From Pedobacter cryoconitis (GTDB lineage: Bacteria > Bacteroidota > Bacteroidia > Sphingobacteriales > Sphingobacteriaceae), in the NCBI RefSeq assembly GCF_014200595.1, contig NZ_JACHCG010000001.1:2542001-2606000 (forward strand): a DNA stretch of 64,000 nucleotides, written 5' to 3'. The notes below the pieces were generated by a model. It worked only from the letters and a program-made list of their open reading frames with translations, was not told where the DNA came from and ran no database searches. Within the stretch, counting starts at the first letter, position 1. The number at the start of each line of letters is the position of its first letter. Below, piece by piece: positions 27,413 through 37,056 of this stretch. The position numbers and the translations under genes were made by a program.

Positions 27413-29371
27413 TTATTCCACACTTAAGACGATCAGTTCAGGAGCCAGATTAGCACCACCAGTAGCTACAGCTATATATTGTATACCATTTAACAGGTAG
27501 GTGATTGGTGCAGCTGTCGCATTGCGTGGCAGGTCGATTCTTCCAACTAGTTTACCTGTAATTTTATCATAAGCAACAATACAAGGATCTATGATTTGGA
27601 ACTTCGGACCTGATGAAGCTCTGCCACTCATTTCCTCACGTTGCGTGCTTCCTTCCTGAGCAACAAAAAGGAGTGTTTTAGTAAGCAGGACATGACTTCG
27701 TGCAGAACGACCAACAGGAAAATTGGACAATTTTTTCAATGCGGGAACTATTGTTGCAAGATCGCCCATTGGTTTCATCCACTTATGTTCACCTGTATGC
27801 ATATCAATTGCAGTCAACCTTCCATACGGTGGTTTCCAGAGTGGAATACCATCCAGAGTTTCCATAGCAACAGTTTTTCCATAATAGCCAATACCAGGTG
27901 TTTGTGATTTTTCCAATCTTACGGTGTATGGAATAGTATTAGAGGGTACATAAAACATTCCCGTTTCAGGATCGAAAGCAGCACCTGCCCAGCTGGCACC
28001 TCCTGCAATACCGGGCATCAAAATAGTCGGTTTTTCTAAAATAGGTGGAGTAAATAGAGTTCCATAATTGTATTTTTTCAATATCGCAAGTGCCGAATCG
28101 CGCAATACCGGTGTATAATCTACAAGATCGTCTTCCGTAACACCCTGACGGTCTATAGCTGCTGGTTTACTTGGAAATGGCTGCGTGGCAGAAGACTTCT
28201 CACCGGGAACATTTGACTGCGGTACAGGACGCTCATTAATATCCCAAACTGGTTTTCCTGTAACACGGTCAAAAACATAAACAAAACCCTGCTTAGTAAT
28301 TTGTGCCACTGCTTTGATAGGTTTACCTTTTGTAGTGATATTGATAAGATTCGGTGCTGCTGGTGGATCGTAATCCCACAAACCATGGTGTACAAACTGG
28401 AAGTGCCAGATACGCTTGCCGCTTTTTGCATCTAGAGCGACAAGGCTCTCTCCAAAAAGTCCGTCACCGTGGCGGTTTCCACCATAATTATCGTTGGACG
28501 GGGTACTGAAAGGCAAATAAACGTATCCCAGTTCCTCGTCGGCACTTATCGGAGCCCAAACATTGGCACTGCCTGTCTGTTTCCAGGAACCATTTTCCCA
28601 GGTATTATTTCCAAACTCGTCTTTTTGCGGAATAGCATTAAATAGCCACAGTTGTTTTCCAGTTCGAACATCAAAACCACGTACAGCACCGGGAGGCATG
28701 GTTGTACTAACTGGTACATCATGAACCTTGGTACCAATAACTACCACATCCTTACAGATAACAGGTGCCGAAGAAACACCATATAACTTTCTGCTAACTT
28801 CTCTTCCAAGTTCCTGAGTCAGATCAATCCTGCCATGATTACCAAAAGTGGAGATGGGTTTACCATTTTTTGCATTTAGTGCAATCAGGTAACCGTCTCC
28901 TGTTCCTATCAGGATACGTTCGTCACTGCCACTTTTCCAGTAAGCTACGCCACGATGCACAAAACCATTATTGGAAGGCGTCCCGTTTTTCCAGGTCCCC
29001 GGATCATAAACCCATTTAGTTTTACCTGTTGATGCATCTATCGCGGCAGCCTGAGAAAGAGATGTGCTAATATAAAGCACGCCGTTAATCATCAATGGTG
29101 TAGATTCCCAAACCCAGCTTTTAATTTCCGGATGAGTCCTTGTGATATCTTCTTCAACGGAGCGCCAGGTCCAGGCAATATGAAGTTTCTTGAAATTTGC
29201 AGAATCAATTTGATCAAGAGGAGAATATTGGGAACTACCTTTGTCGCCTCCGTAATTTGGCCATTCATCACCAGGCTGTGAAACTTGAGCTGTACTCGTT
29301 AAAGAGCCTGTTAAGATAGCCGTCAGTACTATGGAGAATCCGATTAGTTTTGCTTTCATATTAAATTTCAT
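27413..29371 (-). CDS. PQQ-type quinoprotein dehydrogenase (beta-propeller)
   Basis: A 652-residue exported protein with a signal peptide (hydrophobic residues 8-26, STAQV) and repeated eight-bladed propeller motifs of PQQ-dependent alcohol/glucose dehydrogenases: WPNYGGDKGSSQYSPLDQI, ASTGKTKWVY, VRTGKQLWLF, LDAKSGKRIWHFQFVHHGLWDYD, GGASWAGAAFDPETGMFYVPS. It probably oxidises an alcohol or sugar in the periplasm. Its start codon overlaps the stop of the upstream SDR gene by one base, so the two are coupled. Confidence 0.85.
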   Translation of the reverse strand: MKFNMKAKLIGFSIVLTAILTGSLTSTAQVSQPGDEWPNYGGDKGSSQYSPLDQIDSANFKKLHIAWTWRSVEEDITRTHPEIKSWVWESTPLMINGVLYISTSLSQAAAIDASTGKTKWVYDPGTWKNGTPSNNGFVHRGVAYWKSGSDERILIGTGDGYLIALNAKNGKPISTFGNHGRIDLTQELGREVSRKLYGVSSAPVICKDVVVIGTKVHDVPVSTTMPPGAVRGFDVRTGKQLWLFNAIPQKDEFGNNTWENGSWKQTGSANVWAPISADEELGYVYLPFSTPSNDNYGGNRHGDGLFGESLVALDAKSGKRIWHFQFVHHGLWDYDPPAAPNLINITTKGKPIKAVAQITKQGFVYVFDRVTGKPVWDINERPVPQSNVPGEKSSATQPFPSKPAAIDRQGVTEDDLVDYTPVLRDSALAILKKYNYGTLFTPPILEKPTILMPGIAGGASWAGAAFDPETGMFYVPSNTIPYTVRLEKSQTPGIGYYGKTVAMETLDGIPLWKPPYGRLTAIDMHTGEHKWMKPMGDLATIVPALKKLSNFPVGRSARSHVLLTKTLLFVAQEGSTQREEMSGRASSGPKFQIIDPCIVAYDKITGKLVGRIDLPRNATAAPITYLLNGIQYIAVATGGANLAPELIVLSVE

Positions 29372-30120
29372 TACAACGTTAAACCTCCATCTACTACCAG
29401 GTTATGTCCTATTATCATACTTGCAGCATCACTGCAAAGGAATAAAACGACACTTGCAATTTCTTCAGGAAGACCTAAACGACCCGCAGGCACCTGTTCC
29501 AACATACCTTCCAGCGCTTCTTTCTGTCCGTCGGCAATCATCTGATCTGACATGGCGGTTTGAAATAACCCCGGACTTACGCTGTTAATACGTATTCCCC
29601 TACCAGCATATTCTACAGCTGCACTTTTAGTTAAACCGATAACCCCATGCTTAGCGCCGTGATAAATACCCCTTTGCGCTCCGGCACGAATACCGCCTAT
29701 AGATGAACAATTTACGATTGCGCCACTTCCTTGCTTACGCATATATTGCAATTCATATTTCATGCAGCTCCATACCCCTTGATAATTAATGCTGGTAACG
29801 CGGTCAAAATCATTTCTGGTTTGGTCGGCAGCTTCTGCCAATTCATTTTGTACTCCGGCGTTATTATAGGCAAAATCCAAATGACCAAATTCAGCTACTG
29901 TCTTTTCCACCATTTGTTCAACCTCTTTTTCATCAGACACATCGCATTTTATTGCCAATATTTCAAATCCTTCAGCTTTTAATAATTGAGCCGCTGCATT
30001 TACAGATTGCTCTTTCCAATCAGCTAGAACCACTGAAGCTCCTGCTTGTGCAAATGCTCTTGCTGTCGCGAACCCGAGTCCTGATGCAGCACCTGTAACC
30101 AATGCTACCTTATCTTTCAT
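29371..30120 (-). CDS. SDR-family oxidoreductase
   Basis: A protein of about 249 residues with the classical SDR pattern: KVALVTGAASGLGFATA, the NNAGVQ motif, and the active site with S plus YHGAKHGV (Tyr-x-x-x-Lys), ending FLCSDAASMIIGHNLVVDGG. NAD(P)-dependent alcohol dehydrogenase/ketoreductase of unknown substrate. An alternative start is 9 bp upstream (30129). It is the first gene of an operon with the quinoprotein and is divergent from AraC at 30289, its likely regulator. Confidence 0.88.
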   Translation of the reverse strand: MKDKVALVTGAASGLGFATARAFAQAGASVVLADWKEQSVNAAAQLLKAEGFEILAIKCDVSDEKEVEQMVEKTVAEFGHLDFAYNNAGVQNELAEAADQTRNDFDRVTSINYQGVWSCMKYELQYMRKQGSGAIVNCSSIGGIRAGAQRGIYHGAKHGVIGLTKSAAVEYAGRGIRINSVSPGLFQTAMSDQMIADGQKEALEGMLEQVPAGRLGLPEEIASVVLFLCSDAASMIIGHNLVVDGGLTL

Positions 30121-30288
30121 TATATTCATAACCTGTTTTTTATATTTACAGTTACAAAGTTCAGCCAATTATTACCCATAAAACTTATACAGAATACAGA
30201 CTTACTTACCATTTTTACAGGTTTAGTTACAGAAATTTACCGGCGCTAAGAATAACATTAAATTTGAGCCAGATTTTAGTTAAAAATT

Positions 30289-31185
30289 ATGGATGAGATA
30301 TTGAGAATAAATACGGTTAGTGAACATGATAAATTTTATCATCAGGAAAACTTGCATCCGCTGGTAAGCATAATCAATTTTACAGGTACCACACCTGAGA
30401 TCTATGCTTCCAGAATGAGCTTTGGATTTTTTGCAGTTTACCTGAAAGATGTGGAATGCGGTAATATAAAATACGGCCGTCATACTTATGATTACCAAGA
30501 TAGAACATTGGTATTTGTTGCACCCGGACAAATAATTAATGTTGATATCAATGCGGATTATATGCCTCAGGGTTATGCACTTCTTTTTCATCAAGACCTT
30601 ATACATGGCACATCACTTGGTAAAGACATGGATGACTACACATTTTTTTCCTATGAATCGCGTGACGCGCTGCACTTATCAGAAAAGGAAAGAAAGATTG
30701 TTCTCGACTGCTTTGATAAGATCAAGTATGAATTGGAGCTAGGAAATGATAAACACAGTAAAACTTTGATCAGCAATAATATCGAATTATTCCTTAACTA
30801 TTGTCTACGCTTTTATGACAGGCAGTTCGTTACCCGCGCCGATGCCAGTCATGGTCATATTGAAAAGTTTGAGCGTTTATTGAAAGACTATTTTAACTCC
30901 GACAAACCTCAGACCATAGGTTTGCCTGCTGTTACTTACTGTGCCGAAGAGCTTCATCTTTCCCCCAATTATTTTGGCGATATGGTAAAAAAAGAAACTG
31001 GAAAAACAGCTTTGGAATATATTCAACTCAGAATAATAGATATAGCCAAGAAAAAGATCTTAGACAGGAGTAAAACTATAAGCGAGATTGCCTATGAGCT
31101 AGGTTATAAATATCCACAACATTTTACGCGTATATTTAAAAATAGCACTGGTTATTCTCCAAATAGTTACAGGCTTCTTAATTAA
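30289..31185 (+). CDS. AraC-family transcription regulator
   Basis: A 298-residue regulator. The N-terminal sensor region (HPLVSIINFTG, FFAVYLKDVECGNIKYG, FVAPGQIINVD) is of the same subfamily as the protein at 34838. The C-terminal domain reads CAEELHLSPNYFGDMVKKET and ISEIAYELGYKYPQHFTRIF. It is divergent from the SDR-quinoprotein operon across 168 bp and most likely controls it. Confidence 0.85.
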   Translation: MDEILRINTVSEHDKFYHQENLHPLVSIINFTGTTPEIYASRMSFGFFAVYLKDVECGNIKYGRHTYDYQDRTLVFVAPGQIINVDINADYMPQGYALLFHQDLIHGTSLGKDMDDYTFFSYESRDALHLSEKERKIVLDCFDKIKYELELGNDKHSKTLISNNIELFLNYCLRFYDRQFVTRADASHGHIEKFERLLKDYFNSDKPQTIGLPAVTYCAEELHLSPNYFGDMVKKETGKTALEYIQLRIIDIAKKKILDRSKTISEIAYELGYKYPQHFTRIFKNSTGYSPNSYRLLN

Positions 31186-31262
31186 AGGGATCAAATACAT
31201 ACTTCATTTTAAACTGAAGCGTATTTATACTAAATGGTAGAACTTAGTAAAAATTTTAAACT

Positions 31263-31736
31263 ATGACTACGACGGACTTAATGATTTTAAACTTTGAGGA
31301 GATCAGAAGAAGAAGCTCTATCCTTTGGAAGGCAATGCCCGAAGCACTTTACAACTGGCAACCAGACTATAATGCTATGACCAGTATTCAAATGGTACGT
31401 CATGTTCTGGAAGGAGAGTTTGATTTTCATAAGCTCATAGAAAACAAAGGATCGGATGGCTTAAGCTATACCTCTCCATGGAAAAACAAGCCATTTACAA
31501 GTGTTTCAGAAGAAATAGAATTCTCAAAACCTTTCAGAAAAGTTTTTTTGGAATGCATTCGCTCATTTTCAGCCGATGATTTGTCCGGTATAATAATTAT
31601 CCGAAAAGAACTGGGCCAGTTAAGGAATTTAGGCGATTTCATTCAACGGATAGCTTATCATGAAGCAGTACATACAGGACAATTTCTATCCTATATGAGA
31701 ACATTGAATATTAACAGGCCAAAGATCTGGGATTAA
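31263..31736 (+). CDS. DinB-family protein
   Basis: A 157-residue four-helix-bundle protein of the DinB/YfiT type: PEALYNWQPDYNAMTSIQMVRHVLEGEFDFH, later IQRIAYHEAVHTGQFLSYMR. Three histidines (MVRHVL, AYHEAVH) could form the usual metal site. Members are putative metal-dependent transferases. It is followed by a strong hairpin at 31743-31781. Confidence 0.8.
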   Translation: MTTTDLMILNFEEIRRRSSILWKAMPEALYNWQPDYNAMTSIQMVRHVLEGEFDFHKLIENKGSDGLSYTSPWKNKPFTSVSEEIEFSKPFRKVFLECIRSFSADDLSGIIIIRKELGQLRNLGDFIQRIAYHEAVHTGQFLSYMRTLNINRPKIWD

Positions 31737-31742
31737 AATTTC

Positions 31743-31781
31743 ACCAGCACCAGATTTGGCTATAACAAATCTGGTGCTGGT
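31743..31781 (+). terminator. Hairpin after DinB gene
   Basis: ACCAGCACCAGATTTG and its exact complement form a 16-bp stem with a 7-base loop. The T-run is poor, but position and strength suggest a terminator serving the convergent DinB and carbonic anhydrase genes. Confidence 0.7.
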
Positions 31782-31813
31782 ATGGTTATGCGGGTGCAAA
31801 ATATAAGCTAATG

Positions 31814-32437
31814 CTATTCGAAGAAGTCAACTTTTCCGTTATCTACATCATAAACAGCCCCTATGATCTTAATATCTTTTTGCTGCTCTAAATCAGATAC
31901 GATCTGACTTTCCTTTCTGATTCGTTCAATAGTTAATTGTACATTCAGTTTAGTAACATTATTTACAAATGCAGGGTTTGAGCCATTTCTGTTTGCATGA
32001 GTACTTTTCTCGCTTTCTATGGCCGGAAGTACTTTTTCCAGTAATCCCGTAAGATTTCCCATTTTCACGTTATTGCAAGCCCCAACAATAGCACCACACT
32101 TTGTATGTCCAAGTACGAGTACTATTTTCGTACCTACCACTTTAGTGGCAAACTCCATACTGCCTAAAATATCCTCGTTGAGAATATTACCTGCAATCCG
32201 AATGCTGAAAATATCACCAAGTCCCTGGTCGAAAATCAATTCAGCAGACGTGCGACTATCCATACAACTTAAGACAGTGGCGAAAGGAAACTGTCCGGCA
32301 GAAGTCTCATTAACCTGTTGCAACAGATTCCGGTTTGCTTTTAAATTATTCACGAACCTCTGATTTCCTTCTTTTAAAATTTCAAGTGCCAGATCAGGAG
32401 TTAAACTACTTTGTGTTTCTTTTGAATGTGTACGCAT
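31814..32437 (-). CDS. Beta-class carbonic anhydrase
   Basis: A 207-residue protein with the beta carbonic anhydrase zinc motifs: VLSCMDSRTSAELIFDQGLGD (Cys and the Asp-Arg pair) and LGHTKCGAIVGA (His and Cys). It interconverts CO2 and bicarbonate in the cytoplasm. The ATG at 32437 is preferred to a TTG at 32443. Confidence 0.9.
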   Translation of the reverse strand: MRTHSKETQSSLTPDLALEILKEGNQRFVNNLKANRNLLQQVNETSAGQFPFATVLSCMDSRTSAELIFDQGLGDIFSIRIAGNILNEDILGSMEFATKVVGTKIVLVLGHTKCGAIVGACNNVKMGNLTGLLEKVLPAIESEKSTHANRNGSNPAFVNNVTKLNVQLTIERIRKESQIVSDLEQQKDIKIIGAVYDVDNGKVDFFE

Positions 32438-32870
32438 AATCAATCTTTATCAAGTTTATAGGATATAAAATATTGAGGCTTTCTTCAACGCTGTATCTGT
32501 AGGCAAATTGATAAAAAGACGCACTAATATAATAACGCTATGATAATATTTGATGGTTTTTACTGCTTATTATCAAACTATAGTCAAAAACACGTCTTCA
32601 GAAAACGCTTCTTCGCTCAGGCTGTAAGAATAATAATTCACTGGTATCTCAATAGAAAGTGGCAACCCTCATTGTTAACACTGATTATCATCATGTTATA
32701 CCGCCAACTAAACTTATAACTTTATACTCAATAACACATAGGTACAGGTAAAAAAGAGTGCGCGGGTTATAAGCAACGCTTTTTTCAAGGAATAACCCCA
32801 GATATTACCGGCATTACATTTGAAGTTATGGGGCAAAAGAAAGACATAAGCTCACCAAGCATTAATGATA
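32438..32870. other. Intergenic, no gene seen
   Basis: A 433-bp gap between divergently placed carbonic anhydrase promoter side and the 3' end of the UspA gene. I see no convincing ORF, RNA or repeat. An open frame of about 58 codons starting near 32539 has no recognisable pattern. Confidence 0.5.
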
Positions 32871-33743
32871 TTAACTCTCGTTATCCGGTGGAAATACAAG
32901 AAGAGGAATTTCAATATGCCTTGAAAGTCTCTGCGTATGACTTCCAATAAATATCCTTTCCAGAATGTGGTGCCTGTGATGGACTACGGCTATCATGTCT
33001 ATATCCTGCTGATCAATAATCCAATCCAATCCATTATCAACATCTATATTCCACACTTTTTCAAATTTGATCTGAGGATGATTTATTTTCTCAATAACTT
33101 CACTCATAAAAACATCCATCTTGTACTGCTGCTTACTATCCACATTAACTTCTTTATTGGTAATATGAGTAATGGTGATCTCAGCATTCAATAGAACGGC
33201 AAGATTAATCAATGATTTCAGTGGGCCTAATTCATTTCTATCTAAATTTGTAGCAAATACAATTTTCAGGATTTTCTTAAAACCAGCAGCATATGGAATG
33301 AATAGAATAGGAAAATCTGCTTTTTCAATCATTTCTTTACTATTGCTTCCTAATAAGAATTGAACCAATCCACTAGCTCCAGCCATTCCCATAACCACCA
33401 GGTCTATTTCATTTTCTTTAATTAGGGCACTTACCACCTGATGAACGGTACCTTTATTACTCTCATATACTATCCTGGGATGTAAACTTTGATCCTCGTC
33501 CAAGGAAGAAGGGTCACATAATTTTTCAACCAATGCATCTAAATTGCTTATCGCTTCTTGCTTTAAGGTTGAGTAGTCCATTATAGGCCAGGTAACCTGT
33601 GCTGCAATAGGCATTTCTGAAGTTACTTTGATCGCATTACACAACAGAACATCTGCCTTTAAGACTTTTGCCAGGCTTACAGCATAATGTGCTGCGTTTT
33701 CAGCTGGCAAAGAAAAATCAGTTGGTACCAGGATAGTTTTCAT
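32871..33743 (-). CDS. Tandem-domain universal stress protein
   Basis: A 290-residue protein with two Usp domains. The first starts MKTILVPTDFSLPAENAAHYA and ends with the ATP-loop-like VVMGMAGASGLVQFLLGSNS. The second (KILKIVFATNLDRNELGPLK onward) ends AVVHHRHHILERIFIGSHTQ. Tandem Usp proteins are typical of Bacteroidota and are induced by stress. Confidence 0.85.
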   Translation of the reverse strand: MKTILVPTDFSLPAENAAHYAVSLAKVLKADVLLCNAIKVTSEMPIAAQVTWPIMDYSTLKQEAISNLDALVEKLCDPSSLDEDQSLHPRIVYESNKGTVHQVVSALIKENEIDLVVMGMAGASGLVQFLLGSNSKEMIEKADFPILFIPYAAGFKKILKIVFATNLDRNELGPLKSLINLAVLLNAEITITHITNKEVNVDSKQQYKMDVFMSEVIEKINHPQIKFEKVWNIDVDNGLDWIIDQQDIDMIAVVHHRHHILERIFIGSHTQRLSRHIEIPLLVFPPDNES

Positions 33744-33970
33744 GATATATAGTTTTAGATGTACATCTTAACAAATTTTATAAAAAAAGCCAGAATAAAA
33801 TATGATAATGATCACATAAACTGCATAGCTAATTACATTAAAAGGCAATATTATTGACATTCATTGAATGAATAATATTTGATTTACCCGAAATCTGGAC
33901 ACAATTAACCCCGGTTTGGAAACATATGTTCTTAGTTTTTGCGGGATTTTTGTACTGTAAATTAAAAGAA

Positions 33971-34774
33971 ATGAAAAAAACAATTTTTATTACCGGAGCA
34001 TCAACAGGTTTAGGAAAAGCCACCGCCAGATTATTTCAGTCAAAAGGTTGGAATGTAATTGGTACGATGCGAAATCCGGAAAAGGAAACAGAACTCAACC
34101 AGTTGGAAAATGTTATTTTGTTGCCACTTGATGTAACCAATCCGGAACAAATTAAAAATACCGCAGCCAAAGCTATTTCTTTATACCCGGTTGATGTAGT
34201 ATTTAACAATGCAGGATATGGTTTAATGGGCGCACTTGAAGCATTAACTGACGAACAGATTTTAAGACAGATTAACACTAATCTTTTAGGTGTGCTGCGC
34301 GTCACAAAAGAATTCATTCCACATTTCAGAGAAAAGAAAGGCGGTTTATTTATCAGCACAACTTCAATGGGCGGACTTTTTGGATTTCCATTACACTCTA
34401 TTTATCACGCAACAAAGTTTGCTATAGAAGGCTGGTCAGAAAGCATGTCGTTTGAATTAGGTATACACAATATCGGTATCAAAACTATTGCTCCTGGCGG
34501 CATTGCAACTGATTTTATTGGAAGATCTCTCGATAGAAGTTCTCACTCTGAATACCTCGGAATAGAGAACAAGTTATTTTCAACTATAGACGGAATGATG
34601 GAGATGGCTTCAACTGCTGAACAAATTGCTGAAGTAGTTTATGAAGCAGCCACTGATCAGAAAGATCAAATTCGTTATTTGGCTGGCGAAGATGCAAAAG
34701 CTATGTATGCACGCCATTTGGAAATTGGCAGCGAAGAATTCAGGAAAGAAATCAAAAAGCAAACCTTAGGATAA
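33971..34774 (+). CDS. SDR-family oxidoreductase
   Basis: A 267-residue classical SDR from the ATG at 33971: TIFITGASTGLGKATARLFQ, NNAGYGLMGALE, and the active site STTSMGG with YHATKFAIEGW (Tyr-x-x-x-Lys). Substrate unknown. It lies 63 bp upstream of an AraC gene on the same strand. Confidence 0.88.
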   Translation: MKKTIFITGASTGLGKATARLFQSKGWNVIGTMRNPEKETELNQLENVILLPLDVTNPEQIKNTAAKAISLYPVDVVFNNAGYGLMGALEALTDEQILRQINTNLLGVLRVTKEFIPHFREKKGGLFISTTSMGGLFGFPLHSIYHATKFAIEGWSESMSFELGIHNIGIKTIAPGGIATDFIGRSLDRSSHSEYLGIENKLFSTIDGMMEMASTAEQIAEVVYEAATDQKDQIRYLAGEDAKAMYARHLEIGSEEFRKEIKKQTLG

Positions 34775-34837
34775 AACTAATAGAGTTAATTGACAGAAAA
34801 TTGCTTTGCTTGTTGTAAATTTATAAAGCCCATTCCA

Positions 34838-35743
34838 ATGAAAATCATTAATTCCATATCAGAAAAACATCGTTTGGTATCCTTACCAGAGCCGTTACAC
34901 CCATTGGTAAGTGTAGTTAATATTTCGGATATGCGTTTTAAAGACGATCCGATTTGGAAACACTTTTCTGTCAATTTTTATTGTATTTCCCTGAAAAGGA
35001 ATATTGCGGGGAAGACAAAATATGGCCAGCAATATTATGATTACGATAAAGGGGTAATGACCTTTCTTGCGCCTAAACAGATCCTGTCTTTAGATGCTGA
35101 CCAGATGGATATACTCACCCCAGCAACCGGATATGCCTTATTTATCCATCCCGATTTCCTATACAAACATCCACTTGCGGCTGCGATCAAAAACTATGGG
35201 TTCTTTTCCTATACGGTAAATGAAGCATTACATCTTTCGGAAAAAGAAGAAAAGAACATTGAGGAGATATTTCATAAGATCGCGGAAGAATACCAGCATA
35301 TTGACCGGCATACGCAGGATATCATACTTTCGCAAATTGATCTGTTGTTAAATTACTGCAACCGGTTTTACCAGCGCCAGTTTATTACCAGGAAAGCTGC
35401 AAATCATGATGTCCTAGCCAAAATGGAACTGCTGTTAAACCAATATTTCAACGATGAGAAAACGTTAAAAACGGGGCCCCCTACTGTTGAATCACTAGCA
35501 GATCAACTTCATCTGTCATCTTATTACTTGAGTGATCTTTTACGGTCTCTTACCGGGCAAAGTGCCCAGCAGCATATTCAGGAAAAACTGATTGAAAAAG
35601 CCAAAGAATATCTTTCAATAACCAACCTTTCAGTTGCTGAAATTGCTTATCAATTAGGTTTTGAGTATCCACAGTCGTTCAATAAACTTTTTAAAAAGAA
35701 AACCAATATTTCTCCGTTAAAATTCCGGCAATCATTTAATTAA
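34838..35743 (+). CDS. AraC-family transcription regulator
   Basis: About 301 residues from the ATG at 34838 (an upstream non-ATG start is less likely). The sensor region (HPLVSVVNISDM, KTKYGQQYYDYDKGVMTFLAPKQ) and C-terminal helix-turn-helix pair (LADQLHLSSYYLSDLLRSLT, VAEIAYQLGFEYPQSFNKLF) mark a paralogue of the protein at 30289. Both are beside SDR genes. It overlaps the convergent xylanase gene by 4 bp at the 3' end. Confidence 0.85.
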   Translation: MKIINSISEKHRLVSLPEPLHPLVSVVNISDMRFKDDPIWKHFSVNFYCISLKRNIAGKTKYGQQYYDYDKGVMTFLAPKQILSLDADQMDILTPATGYALFIHPDFLYKHPLAAAIKNYGFFSYTVNEALHLSEKEEKNIEEIFHKIAEEYQHIDRHTQDIILSQIDLLLNYCNRFYQRQFITRKAANHDVLAKMELLLNQYFNDEKTLKTGPPTVESLADQLHLSSYYLSDLLRSLTGQSAQQHIQEKLIEKAKEYLSITNLSVAEIAYQLGFEYPQSFNKLFKKKTNISPLKFRQSFN

Positions 35744-36969
35744 TAGCTTGCGGGTATGTCTAAGTTTAAACCATCATAAAATTGGAAAAACGCAGGTTTT
35801 TGACCGTAATCCAAATCAAACAGACAAGCAGCATCTACCTGAGTGTTACTAGTGTAGGTTAACCATGAATCTTTATCTCCCACGTTCCACAAAGTAATAC
35901 CCCAGCGCTGATTTGCTGGGACGTATTTTCTGTATAACATGGCTACGTCCTTATATTTCTGCTTTTGTGCATCTAACGCAGCCGCAGAAAATGGTAAGCC
36001 GGGCTTGTTTAACGAGATGTCCAGTTCAGCGATATGAATTAAAAGACCTGTAGATTTCATTTTGATCAGTGCATTTTTAATATTGGCGAGCGAGGTATTA
36101 ATATTGATGTGGAATTGCATTCCGATGCCATCTATAATAGGTTTTCCATTAAATGTTATTTGTTTCAGGGCCATCACTATTTTATAAATGGAGTCTAGTT
36201 TTTTGGCAGAATATTCATGGCCATAATCATTGTAAAAAAGCTTTAAATCTGTATCTCCCTGTGCCTCGGCGGCCTTTCTCGCATAAGTAAAGGCTTTCTG
36301 CACGTATGATTTTCCTATAGTCCTGTACCAGATACTACCCTTATCCTCTCCATTGGAAATGTTTTGTGTGGCGCGATAATCTCCATTGTCATCCAATGCT
36401 TCGTTGACTACATCCCACGATTTCAGGAGTGGTTTTCCATTATTATCTTTATAAATAGATGCAGGGTTATCATAATTGGCAATAACGGTCCTGATGTGCC
36501 TGCTGAGAATACTATCCATTTGCTGAGCTCTGGTAGTTCCGTTAGGCAGGGTTGCTGTTTCCAGGTTTTTCACCCAGTTCGGGAGTCCGCGATGCCAGAC
36601 CAGGGTATGCCCATGAATACGTTTCTTTCCAAAATCCAATGCTACATTTTCTATGGTTTTATCCGAAAAATCAAAATTACCTTCCTGAGGCTGTAGATTG
36701 ATCATTTTCATCGCATTTTCTGGCGATACACTATTGTACTGTTTTTTAACAAGATCTCTATAAATCCCATCAGCAGCAAGCAGCTTTACATTAACCGCTG
36801 CCCCAATTATCACATTTGGATTCGCGAATTGCAGCACCTTACCTGTATCGGCCAAAACCTGAACGTTTTTCACTCCGTTATCCTTAGAAAGTTCCTTTTG
36901 TAGCGCATCCTTTGAACAGCCTGGATGCACAATACCTGTAAGTACCAGGAACCCCATAGAGATTTTCAT
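35740..36969 (-). CDS. Endo-1,4-beta-xylanase, GH10 lipoprotein
   Basis: About 409 residues. The signal MGFLVLTGIVHPGC suggests a lipoprotein; an upstream ATG at 36993 is also possible. GH10 hallmarks are clear: ENAMKMINLQPQEGNFDF, GHTLVWHRGLPNWV, the acid/base WDVVNEALDD, the nucleophile IHIAELDISL, and WGITLWNVGDKDSWL. It cleaves internal xylan bonds at the cell surface. No SusC/SusD pair is near, so this is not a typical polysaccharide utilisation locus. Confidence 0.9.
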   Translation of the reverse strand: MKISMGFLVLTGIVHPGCSKDALQKELSKDNGVKNVQVLADTGKVLQFANPNVIIGAAVNVKLLAADGIYRDLVKKQYNSVSPENAMKMINLQPQEGNFDFSDKTIENVALDFGKKRIHGHTLVWHRGLPNWVKNLETATLPNGTTRAQQMDSILSRHIRTVIANYDNPASIYKDNNGKPLLKSWDVVNEALDDNGDYRATQNISNGEDKGSIWYRTIGKSYVQKAFTYARKAAEAQGDTDLKLFYNDYGHEYSAKKLDSIYKIVMALKQITFNGKPIIDGIGMQFHININTSLANIKNALIKMKSTGLLIHIAELDISLNKPGLPFSAAALDAQKQKYKDVAMLYRKYVPANQRWGITLWNVGDKDSWLTYTSNTQVDAACLFDLDYGQKPAFFQFYDGLNLDIPASY

Positions 36970-37056
36970 TATAAATTCTTTTTCGCAAGTCATATATTAT
37001 CTGAAACGTTTTAATAGTCTTTGGTAACAATACTTAAATTAGAGTAACTTAAAGAT

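Noticed and set aside
32539..32720. Open frame of about 58 codons in the UspA-carbonic anhydrase gap
   Set aside because: No domain pattern, no ribosome-site or promoter support; I first thought of a transposase scrap but found no motif.
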